Positions 20,196-29,540 of a stretch of 64,000 nt of DNA are shown here, piece after piece (the first letter of the stretch is position 1; every line of letters starts with the position of its first letter). The DNA is from Verrucomicrobiia bacterium (GTDB taxonomy: Bacteria; Verrucomicrobiota; Verrucomicrobiia; Verrucomicrobiales; Akkermansiaceae). The position numbers and the translations under genes are program-made. The DNA lies in contig JAUIGV010000013.1 in assembly GCA_030432565.1 (NCBI GenBank), positions 111,668 through 175,667 of the forward strand, written 5' to 3'. Below the pieces are notes generated by a model. It saw only the letters and a list, made by a program, of their open reading frames with translations, made no database searches and was not told where the DNA came from.

Positions 20196-21979
20196 GAGTC
20201 AAAATTCGTTTTCTGAGAAGGTTTAAGAAAATACCACGCCACCATCATCACCACCAAGACGACCATTGCAATCCAACGCCACCATCGATCTTCCCGGGAT
20301 TGCCGGTCGACCAGGGCAGCCTTCACTTCCGGCAATTCAATCGAAACCGCTCTTGATAAGTCGGCTTCCCGCGTATCTGAAAATGCGACCGAAGCATCCA
20401 GCAACCTCTTTCCCCCGTAACTCAAGGAAAGAAAGCCCGGCTCGGCCGGCGTTCGCTGAACGTCACGAAAACCGGCTGTCAACCTCAGCTCCTCTTCGCT
20501 ACCATCAAGTCGAGTCATGATTAGCTCAAACTCATTCGAAGCACCCACCTCCGGAAACTCCTCTGTCAACAACTGTCGCGTCTCAAGAGTTGCCGTGTGA
20601 GAAGACAAGGTTTCCCGGGCCACTGTCTCGCAAAACCGATGAAGCATCGCCGCGATCGCGGGAAGCTTCATGGCGTTACTGGCTGATAGCTCGAATAAAA
20701 AGACCAATTGTTCGGCCCGGCTGATCGGGTCTTGGCGCAAGAGAATGGCCGGATGACTCCCGATCCAAAGAATGACGTGATCCCCTGCCCGGCGCTCCAC
20801 CGCAGTCAGCCCGCCAATCGACAACGCCTGAAAGTTCAGTCCTTTGGAAAGCTCGTGCTCCTCGGCCAGCCACTTGCCCGAAGGTCTCTTCCCGTCATTT
20901 CCTTCATAAAAAATGATCGCAGCCTGACTGCTTCCGGCTTCCTCACCGCCTTCGACCGACTTCATCACAAGGTCCGCCGCAGTCACTTCACTTGCTTCCT
21001 CAAGATGAGCAAAACCCCGAATCATCCGAGCCCCCAACTCGCGAACCGCTTCACTTCCTGTCACCGACACCCGGGCTATGCGAGGCTTCCCAACGATCAC
21101 CGGCATCACATCGTCCAGAGTCATGGCATCGCCCGATAATCTGAGAATCAACCTCTCCTCACCTTTTGGAAACTTGCCCCTGAGAACCGATAACTTCCGG
21201 GGAGCGAGAGTCACCGACCTCGGATCACTGCGCTTCCGGTCCAGAGTCTCCAGAGTCCATTCACGGGTTTGTGGAGAATCTCCATAATTTCGAACCACCG
21301 CCGTCCACACGAAGTCGCCTCCCTCCTCCCCGACCGTCACTCCGGTAAACCCGCAATTGGCCAGAGGTTTTCCAAGAGCGAGCCGAATAGCCGACTGCGG
21401 CAACTCCCCGCCGTCATGATCGGTCAAATAAACCAGCACCCCGTCCGGCCCCACCAGACTCCTCCCAATCCTGAGGCTTGCCGTCGGATCCATCGCGCCA
21501 TCGGTGGGTTCCCAATCCTCCATCCTTTGTAAAAGAGCCTCCGGATCATTTCCCTGGTAAATCCTCGCCCGCTTGGGATCATGATCCAGCACAATGAACG
21601 AAGCCTCGTCGGCATCACCTTTCAACTTTTCCAGCGCCACGGAAAGAGTCTCCCAGAGGTCTTCTTTCACCGGCTGCATGGAGGCCGAGGAATCCACTAC
21701 AATGGCAATCTGTCGTATTCTCCGGGATTCTCCGTACTTCGGCCCTACCAGAAGCCAGGTCAACAAAAGCACCGCAAGCACCTGAAGCCAAAAAGGAAAC
21801 GAGTTCGAAAAAGTTTCAAACCTTCTCCCCGCTTTTGATTCCCTCTGGGTTCGTTTCAACAGGAAAAGAGTCGTAACCGTCACCACTTTTGCCCGCCGGC
21901 GCAAATAATAGATCACGACAAGAAGTGGAATTCCCAGCAGAGCCAAAAACCCCCACGGGTTGGAAAACACAAGATTCAT
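20192..21979 (-). CDS. BatA-type membrane protein with von Willebrand A domain
   Basis: A 595-residue protein starting with the typical BatA region: a hydrophobic helix (NPWGFLALLGIPLLVVIYYL), a short cytoplasmic basic loop, and a second helix (FWLQVLAVLLLTWLLVGPKY). A VWA domain follows with IAIVVDSSASMQP (about residue 92), keeping the D-x-S-x-S metal site. The middle is beta-rich, and a last helix (WWRWIAMVVLVVMMVAWYFL) precedes the C-terminus. Start and stop overlap both neighbours by 4 bp, so DUF58, BatA-type and the large VWA protein are translated as a coupled series. The family is linked to envelope stress and protein complex maturation; no substrate is evident. Confidence 0.88.
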   Translation of the reverse strand: MNLVFSNPWGFLALLGIPLLVVIYYLRRRAKVVTVTTLFLLKRTQRESKAGRRFETFSNSFPFWLQVLAVLLLTWLLVGPKYGESRRIRQIAIVVDSSASMQPVKEDLWETLSVALEKLKGDADEASFIVLDHDPKRARIYQGNDPEALLQRMEDWEPTDGAMDPTASLRIGRSLVGPDGVLVYLTDHDGGELPQSAIRLALGKPLANCGFTGVTVGEEGGDFVWTAVVRNYGDSPQTREWTLETLDRKRSDPRSVTLAPRKLSVLRGKFPKGEERLILRLSGDAMTLDDVMPVIVGKPRIARVSVTGSEAVRELGARMIRGFAHLEEASEVTAADLVMKSVEGGEEAGSSQAAIIFYEGNDGKRPSGKWLAEEHELSKGLNFQALSIGGLTAVERRAGDHVILWIGSHPAILLRQDPISRAEQLVFLFELSASNAMKLPAIAAMLHRFCETVARETLSSHTATLETRQLLTEEFPEVGASNEFELIMTRLDGSEEELRLTAGFRDVQRTPAEPGFLSLSYGGKRLLDASVAFSDTREADLSRAVSIELPEVKAALVDRQSREDRWWRWIAMVVLVVMMVAWYFLKPSQKTNFDS

Positions 21980-22854
21980 GGAAGCACCTCCAGGGCTCCG
22001 GAGCGAACCGCACCGTCATTTAATGACTTAAAAAGATCCGCTTCCGAATCCACTCTTACCAAAGCAACCTGATACCGGCGGGCTTCCTCCACCCAAAAAC
22101 CAAAATGCCTGTGATAGGCTTCCAGATACCGTTCAAGGACAGCGGCTCCAATCTGATGAGGGTGCCTGGTCTTTTGCTCGGCATCCACAAAATCAAAATG
22201 GCCGCGCCAACCCGGGTCGGCCTCCTGTCTCGTAAAGGGGGCAAATATCAATCCTGTCCCCTGCCTTTCGTGAAGCATTCTGAGCACCGGTCCCGGTTCA
22301 CCTTCATAGAGCAGGTCGGAGAGCAAAATCCGAATGGCGTTGGCGCGAGCCCCCGCCCGAACCAGTTGCGGTTGCGGCCCGGAATCACCGTTCATTCCCT
22401 CAGCCTCCTCAAACCAACGATGACTCAGAATCGATTCCAGCGAGACCACCCGGACGTCGCCCCCTTTGACCAAGGTCACTTGCAAGGATGCTCCAGACCT
22501 CTCCGCACTCAGCGCAAAAAAATAGAGTAACTCGCATGTCCGTTTTCCTTTCACCACTTCCACCCACATCGACTCCGAGACATCCACAAAAAGGTCCACC
22601 ACCGGCCTCACTTCCTCGCGATAAAGCTTCATGGAATACTGGCCCGTCCGGGCATAGGCCTGCCAGTTGATGTGTCGGGGGTCATCGCCCGGTGCGTAAT
22701 CGCGGTGGTCCTGAAAATCGATCGAAGATCCGATACCTGCCCCCTGAAACTCACCCGCTTGACCCTTCCAGGCCTGTGCGCCCGGGGGAAGACGCAGGCG
22801 CTCCGCAACACCCCGGGCAACCTTCATCGAATCATCCAGGTCTCCGCGCGTCAT
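21976..22854 (-). CDS. DUF58 domain protein
   Basis: A 292-residue protein without a signal peptide. The DUF58 signature is clear: SIDFQDHRDYAPGDDPRHIN, then YSMKLYREEVRPVVDLFVDV with SESM at the position of a VWA-like metal site. DUF58 proteins are encoded next to MoxR ATPases, and here moxR lies about 4 kb upstream on the same strand. It overlaps the ABC permease gene by 4 bp, and the downstream BatA-type gene by 4 bp. Confidence 0.9.
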   Translation of the reverse strand: MTRGDLDDSMKVARGVAERLRLPPGAQAWKGQAGEFQGAGIGSSIDFQDHRDYAPGDDPRHINWQAYARTGQYSMKLYREEVRPVVDLFVDVSESMWVEVVKGKRTCELLYFFALSAERSGASLQVTLVKGGDVRVVSLESILSHRWFEEAEGMNGDSGPQPQLVRAGARANAIRILLSDLLYEGEPGPVLRMLHERQGTGLIFAPFTRQEADPGWRGHFDFVDAEQKTRHPHQIGAAVLERYLEAYHRHFGFWVEEARRYQVALVRVDSEADLFKSLNDGAVRSGALEVLP

Positions 22855-24356
22855 GACTTTTCATCCTCCGCCAACGCAATTCTTGCCATCGTTTCAAGGG
22901 CCATCGTCCGCCCATACTCACGGCTTGCCAGGATCCAGAGCAGGAGACAAACAACCGCGAGAAAGAACCCGGTGAATACGATCCCGATCTCCTCCTTGCC
23001 CGAACTCAAAAACAATATCCATGTTCCCGGAATCCACGAAGCCAGCATCATAAAATCATCTCCATCGGATCGAGACATCTCCGTAAAGAGCGTTGACATC
23101 ATCGTCAGTAGGGCGCTCATGACCAAAACCAGGATATAGCCCGGAAATGGTTCTTTGATCTTCTTGATGAAAAACCGGACCACCAAAAGCGGAGCGAGAA
23201 TCGAATAAAACACCCCAAGAATAACCAAAACGGCTTCGTCCGTGAGACCGATTTCACCGGGAAACTTCCGGAAAGGACGCTCGGTGAAGGTGAACTCACC
23301 AATGAAAAAGGTCGCCGCCATTAAGATCAGTAAAAGAAAGAATCCGCTATGCCATCCTGGATAAAAAAACGATCTTCCCACAATCTGCGCAAGACGTCCG
23401 CGTTTCACAAAGGGCTTGAGCACATGAGAGACGGAGACGGGATTTTCAGTACAGACATCGAGACCAATCGCACATGAGAAAGCGAGCATGACCATCAAGC
23501 AGGCGTCCTGAGCCGGTGGATTCAATATCATCGCAATTAAAACCACCACCATCAGAACCAAACTGATCATGCGCTTTCGAAATGAGTGATTCTCCGCCGT
23601 CACCGCAATACGGCTCACTCCCATGTCCAAGAAGTAGTAGGCCAGATAAGTGGCCAGAACAAACAAGACCAGAAAGCCGATATTCAGCTCCTTCTCCTGA
23701 AAGGTGAACACTTCAATCAAGAAGCTGAACTCCCGGCCGAATGAAAATTGCCCAATCCCCATGAGACCAAAGGGAATTAACAAAAGGGGAACCAAAGCCC
23801 GTAACACCACCGAGCGACTGCAGGAAAATCCCACCGTCAGAGCCGTTAGGCAGGCCGAAAAATAGAAAATGGTGAACAAAAGAGAGAGTTCGGCAAAGAG
23901 TTGCATCCCACCGAAAAAGTAACGCATTACCAGATAGGGAATCGTGGAGGCCAGCATCAAGGCAGTCTGACTAATAATCGAAGCCCATTTCCCATAGACG
24001 ATCCTGACCGAAGTCAATTGGGTCAGCGACATGATCTCGAGAGTGTCGTCTTTCATCTCGCTGGCCACTGCAGTGACCCCGCGGAGTGGTTGCAGGATCA
24101 GAGCCACGATCGCAAATAGGAAAAACACCATGGAGGAAATCATCTGCCCCACGTCGCTCGAGTCGGACATCATCGCTGCCAACATCGCAAAACCAAGGAT
24201 CACCTGAAGGATCAAAAATGTTCCTGTAAAGGTCCGGGTCCGCAATCCCTGACGGAGTTCCTTCACGATCATGGGACTCATACGATCGGAAAAATCCGAA
24301 AGCTTTGCCACGATGGGGTTAATTTTAGGATCGGAAGAGGAAGTCGGTTCACTCAT
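22851..24356 (-). CDS. ABC transporter permease (multi-pass)
   Basis: A 501-residue protein with about twelve hydrophobic segments. The N-terminal cytoplasmic piece (PMIVKELRQGLRTRTFTGTF) is the normal start of ABC-2-type permeases. The segment TAVASEMKDDTLEIMSLTQL, after the first helices, is the usual coupling region of this permease class. It lies 14 bp after the ATP-binding gene, so the two form one transporter, probably an exporter. The location between MoxR and DUF58 genes suggests it works with the Bat-type proteins; the substrate is unknown. Confidence 0.88.
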   Translation of the reverse strand: MSEPTSSSDPKINPIVAKLSDFSDRMSPMIVKELRQGLRTRTFTGTFLILQVILGFAMLAAMMSDSSDVGQMISSMVFFLFAIVALILQPLRGVTAVASEMKDDTLEIMSLTQLTSVRIVYGKWASIISQTALMLASTIPYLVMRYFFGGMQLFAELSLLFTIFYFSACLTALTVGFSCSRSVVLRALVPLLLIPFGLMGIGQFSFGREFSFLIEVFTFQEKELNIGFLVLFVLATYLAYYFLDMGVSRIAVTAENHSFRKRMISLVLMVVVLIAMILNPPAQDACLMVMLAFSCAIGLDVCTENPVSVSHVLKPFVKRGRLAQIVGRSFFYPGWHSGFFLLLILMAATFFIGEFTFTERPFRKFPGEIGLTDEAVLVILGVFYSILAPLLVVRFFIKKIKEPFPGYILVLVMSALLTMMSTLFTEMSRSDGDDFMMLASWIPGTWILFLSSGKEEIGIVFTGFFLAVVCLLLWILASREYGRTMALETMARIALAEDEKS

Positions 24357-24370
24357 GAATTCGAAGGTAA

Positions 24371-25345
24371 CTACGATGAAGCCACGGCGGGCGCCCCGGC
24401 TTGATTTGTATTTTCGAGAAGGTCGATGAAGGCATCTTCAAGATTGCGCTCCTCACGATGAAATTCGGTGACTTTCAATCCGTCCTGAATCATCCGGGCC
24501 AGCACGTAGGCCGCTTGTTCGGGATCGGAAGATGCAATTTCAAGACGTCCTCCCTGTTTTAAAGTCTCCATCAACTCGACGTTGGGATTCACCTCGGCCC
24601 AATTCCCCAACTGTTCCGGCGAGCCCACAATATGAACACGATAAAGGGCGACATTGGCCCGCCCGCCGGACACCCGGAGGCTATCGGCATTACCTTCATG
24701 AACGATCCGGCCATCGTTCATGAAGAGGAGATGGTCGCACATTTCCCCCAGTTCGGAAAGAATGTGTGAGGAGATAAAAATCGTCTTCCCATCCTCTGCA
24801 AGCACCCGAATGAGGTGCTTCAGCTCAACACGGGCCTTGGGATCAAGACCTGCGGCGGGTTCGTCCATGATCAACACCTCGGGGTCATTGATCAATGCCC
24901 TGCCAAGCCCCAAACGTTGCGTCATTCCTTTGGAGAGCTTGTTTGAGAAACGATCGGCCAAAGGAAACAAGTCGGCGAACTCCATCACCTCCTCGACACG
25001 CATCTGCCGCTCCTTTCCGCGGTAGCCCAGGGCTCTTGCGTAAAAATCGAGATACTCGAGCACTGTCATGTGCTCGTAATTTCCGAAGTGATCGGGCATC
25101 CAACCAATCAAGCGACGCACCTTCGCCGGGTGATTGACGACATTCAAGCCACACACCGAAACCGTTCCCGACGACGGATAATCGAGTGAAGCAATAATTC
25201 GCATCGTCGTCGTTTTCCCTGCGCCATTTGCCCCGATAAATCCGCACACCGAACCACGGGGCACATCGAAGGACACGCCGCTGACAGCGGTAAAGTCTCC
25301 AAACGAACGATACAGATTCTGGACGCGAATTGCTATTTCTGCCAT
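24371..25345 (-). CDS. ABC transporter ATP-binding protein
   Basis: 324 residues when started at the ATG at 25345 (MAEIAIRVQNLYRSFG), which lies 11 bp after the upstream stop; an earlier ATG at 25402 would overlap that gene by 46 bp and add 19 residues that do not fit the family. Walker A is GANGAGKTT, the signature region is LSKGMTQRLGLGRAL, Walker B is VLIMDEPAAGLD, and the switch His lies in FISSHILSE. The C-terminal 100 residues are an accessory domain, as in ABC-2 exporters of the CcmA/NatA/GldA kind. It pairs with the permease at 22851. Confidence 0.92.
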   Translation of the reverse strand: MAEIAIRVQNLYRSFGDFTAVSGVSFDVPRGSVCGFIGANGAGKTTTMRIIASLDYPSSGTVSVCGLNVVNHPAKVRRLIGWMPDHFGNYEHMTVLEYLDFYARALGYRGKERQMRVEEVMEFADLFPLADRFSNKLSKGMTQRLGLGRALINDPEVLIMDEPAAGLDPKARVELKHLIRVLAEDGKTIFISSHILSELGEMCDHLLFMNDGRIVHEGNADSLRVSGGRANVALYRVHIVGSPEQLGNWAEVNPNVELMETLKQGGRLEIASSDPEQAAYVLARMIQDGLKVTEFHREERNLEDAFIDLLENTNQAGAPAVASS

Positions 25346-25356
25346 CTGAAAAAGTT

Positions 25357-27132
25357 CTACTGGCTGACAAGCCCGGTAATAAGAGTGGGTGATTCCTGCC
25401 AATCAATGGCAGGATGGGATTCAATTCCCGGGGCCTCCCCGGCAATCGCCGCAAAAGAGTTTTTGCGCTCGAGAAGTTGCTTAATAATTCTTTGATTAGT
25501 CTGTCCAAATCTCGAAACCGGAGCGGCCAGTTCTTCAACCGGATTCTTCGATTGGGTCGCAGTCATCGTCACCGTGCTTCCGGGTTCAATTGATGACGCC
25601 ATCCACACCCCGCCTTCCTTGTCGGTGTAAAAAACCTGTGTCAGAGGATAGGCAAATGACGACGTCATTTGAGGAGCCTTGGAAGTGCCGGAAATCAACT
25701 GCAGACGTTCGCGGGAGGGGACGACGGATCGCAACACCTGGGCATTCTCGCTCCGACTCTGGAAGAGATCCCCCGAGACATCCCATCCCTCATTTGTTTT
25801 TGAGATCTCCAGATTAAAGTTCCCCTTTCCGGACGCCGAATCGAATCGATTCAAATCACTGGAGGGTGCTTTGACCGGGACCAAGACGGTTTGCTCATCG
25901 ATGGTAAAACCTGATGTCAGCAAGACTCCGTTGCGTGAGAATTGCTCCTGCAAAATCACCGCGGTTTTGTCATCAGAGCCCCCGACTTCCATCAAAATCG
26001 CACGTGCTCCGTCACCCCCAAAACCGTCGCGAAATACGATGAAGCCGACCAACAAAACACTTGCGACCAGTGAAATCAAAGGAGTGGTGAAAAAGAGCCG
26101 ATGCCGTCGATTCCTTCCCGCCCAGAAAAACAAATTAATGGGCCCCACCACGATCGCAAAGACGATGAGAGCCACCAACAAAAATGATTTTTGAAGGGTT
26201 CGTTTTCCAAGCTCAGTCCCGACCAACCAAGTGTAATCGCTATACTCGGTTTCAATCTTCACCAGCGACGTCTCCGACTTTCGTAAAAGCTCCACGAACT
26301 CATTTCCGTCAAAGTCGTCGAAATCCGGTCCACAATTGAGAAGGCTTTGATGACCCAGACCATTCGGCCGGGCTCCCGGAACGAATCCCTCCGGAGCAGT
26401 GTCGGACTCGGCCAGCAGGATGAGATTCCCACCAGCCCTGACCCACTGATCCAGTGCCAACTTTACGCCTTGTTCCTGTTTCAGGTAGTCCTCATGTGAG
26501 AGCGCGAGAGCATCATAACCGGCGTAGGCCCGCCAATCCTTGGGCAGCTGATCCGGATCGATTTCACCCCCAATCACCGATGCGTAGGTGGCCCTGTATA
26601 GCGAAGATCCCCGACCAGACAACCCGTGAATAATCTTGTCATTCAAATCTCCAAGCAAATCTTGCGAAACCCCGAAGACATAAGTGAGTCCCTCAACGGC
26701 CATCGAACCACTGAGACTGGAATTCAGCTCTTTGCTGGATCCTTCAATCGTTACGATTCGCTCACCTCCGGTAAAGTCGGGGCGAATATGAATCGGGACA
26801 AGCAGATCGATACTTCGCTCCTCTCTCTGGGGGCAGCTCACCGCGAACCTGGAAACGATCTCCCCGGTGATCGGATCCGATCCCACACCACCCCGCGCCC
26901 TCATACCGCGTTCATGATAGGAGGACTTGCAGGTCAGGCTCCACCTCATCTCCCGGGTCCCTTCGTTTCGCAGCTCGACCCGGAGGGGCAGAAAACCGCT
27001 CACCGGAAGCACACTGATCGGCGCTTCGATGCGAATCTCGGAACCATTGCGAAAGACTTCGGTCGCGAGGGATACCCCGGCCTGAAGAGAGCCGGCCATT
27101 GCAACAAAAAGAACAACAAGAGAACGGATCAT
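25357..27132 (-). CDS. Membrane protein of unknown function in the MoxR/ABC cluster
   Basis: A 591-residue protein with a signal peptide (VVLFVAMAGSLQAG). A beta-rich extracytoplasmic N-terminal half contains YAGYDALALSHEDYLKQEQG and GGNLILLAESD, which resemble an amidotransferase-like (DUF4350-type) fold. Two membrane helices follow at about residues 330-385 (LLVALIVFAIVVGPINLFFW and TTPLISLVASVLLVGFIVF), then a second beta-rich domain. It lies between the moxR gene (4-bp overlap) and the ABC ATPase gene. In arrangement it recalls the auxiliary proteins of GldA/GldFG-like exporters, but I do not recognise a named family. Confidence 0.72.
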   Translation of the reverse strand: MIRSLVVLFVAMAGSLQAGVSLATEVFRNGSEIRIEAPISVLPVSGFLPLRVELRNEGTREMRWSLTCKSSYHERGMRARGGVGSDPITGEIVSRFAVSCPQREERSIDLLVPIHIRPDFTGGERIVTIEGSSKELNSSLSGSMAVEGLTYVFGVSQDLLGDLNDKIIHGLSGRGSSLYRATYASVIGGEIDPDQLPKDWRAYAGYDALALSHEDYLKQEQGVKLALDQWVRAGGNLILLAESDTAPEGFVPGARPNGLGHQSLLNCGPDFDDFDGNEFVELLRKSETSLVKIETEYSDYTWLVGTELGKRTLQKSFLLVALIVFAIVVGPINLFFWAGRNRRHRLFFTTPLISLVASVLLVGFIVFRDGFGGDGARAILMEVGGSDDKTAVILQEQFSRNGVLLTSGFTIDEQTVLVPVKAPSSDLNRFDSASGKGNFNLEISKTNEGWDVSGDLFQSRSENAQVLRSVVPSRERLQLISGTSKAPQMTSSFAYPLTQVFYTDKEGGVWMASSIEPGSTVTMTATQSKNPVEELAAPVSRFGQTNQRIIKQLLERKNSFAAIAGEAPGIESHPAIDWQESPTLITGLVSQ

Positions 27133-28145
27133 GGCTTCTTTGTTGAGGCCAGCGGTCTGGGGGTTTCCGAAGTTTGAAAGGGAACTTCTTCCAGCAAGGA
27201 CTCGATCACCGAGTCGGTGGTGGCTCCATCAATCCGCGCGCTATAATCCAGGACCATGCGGTGTCGCAACACCGCGGGAGCGATATGGCGGACATCCTCA
27301 AAGCTCGCGTTTGTCCGCCCGTTCATGACAGCACGGGCCTTGGAGGCACTGGCCAACGAGAGCGCCGCCCGCGGACTTGCACCAAACTTGACCGCCTTTG
27401 CCGCACTTGATCCACCGGCGTGGGTGGCATCAACCAAACGTGCAATATAGTTGGCCACCACCCCGGGCAGGTAAACCTTCCTCACCGTTTTGATGACCTC
27501 TTCCAGATGGCTTTTTCCGAGCACGGCATTGACCACCGGCTCCACTCCCAACTCGCGTTGATTGACAATTTTCTCAAGTGCTCCGACCGAGTTCTTTCGA
27601 ACATCCAGCTTAAAAAGGAATCGATCCAGCTGGGCTTCGGGCAGTGGGTAGGTTCCTTCAAGCTCGATCGGGTTTTGAGTTGCCAGGACAAAAAACGGCT
27701 TGGGGAGTTCATGGGTCTCGCCAAGAACAGTGACGCGATGCTCCTGCATGGCTTCAAGAAGTGCCGATTGCGTTTTGGGCGAAGCCCGGTTGATCTCGTC
27801 TGCCAAAACAATGTTCGCGAAAAGCGGGCCAGGCTGAAAAACAAACTCCCGCTTGCCGTCCTTCTCTTGCAACAAAGGATTTCCCGTTATGTCTCCCGGC
27901 AGGAGATCCGGAGTAAATTGAACCCTCTTGCTTTCCAGAACCAAAGTCTTGGAAAGCCCTTTCACCAATTCCGTTTTCCCCAGTCCCGGCAGACCTTCCA
28001 GCAGGATATGCCCGCGGGCCAGGATTCCATTTAAGACGAATTCAATGAGGGGCTCCTGTCCAAAGAGGACCTGATTGAGAGCCTCGGAAAGACGATTGAT
28101 TTGCGACTGGGCTTCGGCGACCTGCGCCTCGGTGGCATACTCCAT
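27129..28145 (-). CDS. MoxR-family AAA+ ATPase
   Basis: A 338-residue protein with Walker A (LEGLPGLGKTEL), Walker B (IVLADEINRASPKTQSALLE), sensor 1 (FFVLATQNPIELEGTYPLPE) and the arginine-finger region RFLFKLDV. MoxR ATPases remodel or assist assembly of protein complexes together with VWA-domain partners. The partners here are the DUF58 and two VWA proteins downstream on the same strand. The start codon lies 3 bp after the stop of the preceding coiled-coil gene, and the stop overlaps the next gene by 4 bp. Confidence 0.95.
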   Translation of the reverse strand: MEYATEAQVAEAQSQINRLSEALNQVLFGQEPLIEFVLNGILARGHILLEGLPGLGKTELVKGLSKTLVLESKRVQFTPDLLPGDITGNPLLQEKDGKREFVFQPGPLFANIVLADEINRASPKTQSALLEAMQEHRVTVLGETHELPKPFFVLATQNPIELEGTYPLPEAQLDRFLFKLDVRKNSVGALEKIVNQRELGVEPVVNAVLGKSHLEEVIKTVRKVYLPGVVANYIARLVDATHAGGSSAAKAVKFGASPRAALSLASASKARAVMNGRTNASFEDVRHIAPAVLRHRMVLDYSARIDGATTDSVIESLLEEVPFQTSETPRPLASTKKP

Positions 28146-28148
28146 GAA

Positions 28149-29450
28149 CTAGGGGGATGATGATTCAAAAAATGATTTGAGTGACTTCTGCTCGTCGGGA
28201 TCCAAGGCATCTTTCCAAACGCGATCGCCGCCGAGGCCCTTGCTTTTGGCCGAACCACTCTGCGCTGGGCCGACTTTCGTTCGATCAACATCATGCTCAA
28301 TTTTCTCAAGATTCAAAAGATCGCCCGGTTCAGGCTCTTTGTCATCCTTCCCTTCCAAATGCTCAAACTTTTCCAGATCAATCAGTGGCACTTCAACACC
28401 GAACAGATCTCCGCCAGCTCCCGGGCCCCGCTCCGGCTCTCCTTTCCCCGGCCGCGGAGGACCAGGCTCGCCTTCTCCCTCCCCACCCCCTTCATCACCG
28501 TCTCCGGGCTGCCGACCCTGCTCCTTCAATTTCTCAGCCAGCTTTCGCAGATTGTCCTGCATTTGCTTTCGCTCCTCTTCGCTCATCCCATCCATCCCCT
28601 CTTTGGCCGCTTTGGAAAGCTTCTTCATCAAGTCCTCATTCGGTTTCATCTGGCCGTTTCTCATCCCCTCAACCGCCTCCTGAAACTGCTGCTTCATTTT
28701 CTGCCGCCGGGCTTCCGTGGCGGAAGGATCAGCCGCTTTCCTCAGAGCCTGTTCCACCTGCAAAAGGTCCCGCTCCAAACGATTCATCTCACGCGAATGC
28801 GCCTGCTCCAGCGAGTCTGTCGCCTCCAGTGAAGCTGCCGAAAACCACTCCCCGGTCTCCTGTTCCCGCAGCTCGTCGAGACGCTTCTTCAAGTCCCCGG
28901 CATACTCTTCGTCGATCACCTCCTCGTTCACCAACTCCTCAACTTCTGACTCAAGCCGGCTCCACGTGTAAGGTTGATTCTCGATGGTCTCGTTCATCGC
29001 CGGAGCGATCGGCACCATGACCCCGAGTAAAAAAAAAGAGAGGGCACCCATCATTGGAAAGGCCAACTGCCCCCAACGCCATCGTGCGATCTTGTCCCGA
29101 CGCTCGAAAGGTGGCCATGATCCGCGACCAGCCTCGGCCGTCGTGAGCGCATTGTTCAAGGCCAGATCCGCCTCCAGCCGAACCAAGGCTGACTCCCGGG
29201 TGAGGCAATGCCGCCTTGCCCGCAACCATGCTGTAAAACCCAGGCCCAGCAAAACGAGTCCGATCGTGATCCAAAACGACGCCCCGATTTCCAACTGGTA
29301 ACGCCTGAGGACAAGGGCAGCCGATCCACCCACAAGACCAAGGAGCGCCAGCGGAATACTCAATTCCTGATACCACCACGCAACATTGAATCGCCGTTGC
29401 AACGATGAAGCTTCCTTCAGCCACGCTTTCCGACGATCCAAGCTTTCCAT
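28149..29450 (-). CDS. Membrane protein with long coiled coil and acidic Gly/Pro linker
   Basis: A 433-residue protein with three hydrophobic helices (about residues 33-48, 58-75 and 127-150), then a long charged helical region (about 165-300, ending in KMKQQFQEAVEGMRNGQMKP and QDNLRKLAEKLKEQG), a low-complexity acidic Gly/Pro/Glu linker (about 305-345) and a short conserved tail. The layout resembles DUF4175-type proteins sometimes found before moxR. It is the first gene of the MoxR/Bat run, 46 bp after the hairpin that ends the ftsW transcript. The function is not known. Confidence 0.7.
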   Translation of the reverse strand: MESLDRRKAWLKEASSLQRRFNVAWWYQELSIPLALLGLVGGSAALVLRRYQLEIGASFWITIGLVLLGLGFTAWLRARRHCLTRESALVRLEADLALNNALTTAEAGRGSWPPFERRDKIARWRWGQLAFPMMGALSFFLLGVMVPIAPAMNETIENQPYTWSRLESEVEELVNEEVIDEEYAGDLKKRLDELREQETGEWFSAASLEATDSLEQAHSREMNRLERDLLQVEQALRKAADPSATEARRQKMKQQFQEAVEGMRNGQMKPNEDLMKKLSKAAKEGMDGMSEEERKQMQDNLRKLAEKLKEQGRQPGDGDEGGGEGEGEPGPPRPGKGEPERGPGAGGDLFGVEVPLIDLEKFEHLEGKDDKEPEPGDLLNLEKIEHDVDRTKVGPAQSGSAKSKGLGGDRVWKDALDPDEQKSLKSFFESSSP

Positions 29451-29496
29451 CTATCGAAGCAGTCTAGCAACGAGGCTTCAATCCACAAGAGAAGAA

Positions 29497-29515
29497 ACGC
29501 CTGAGGAGGAGGCGT
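29497..29515 (-). terminator. Probable terminator between ftsW and the MoxR/Bat cluster
   Basis: ACGCCT and AGGCGT pair around a 7-nt loop. Read on the minus strand the hairpin is followed by TTTCTTCTCTTG, a mixed pyrimidine run. It lies 26 bp after the ftsW stop. Confidence 0.55.
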
Positions 29516-29540
29516 CAGCCTACCCGGTTCTTGAAAATGA

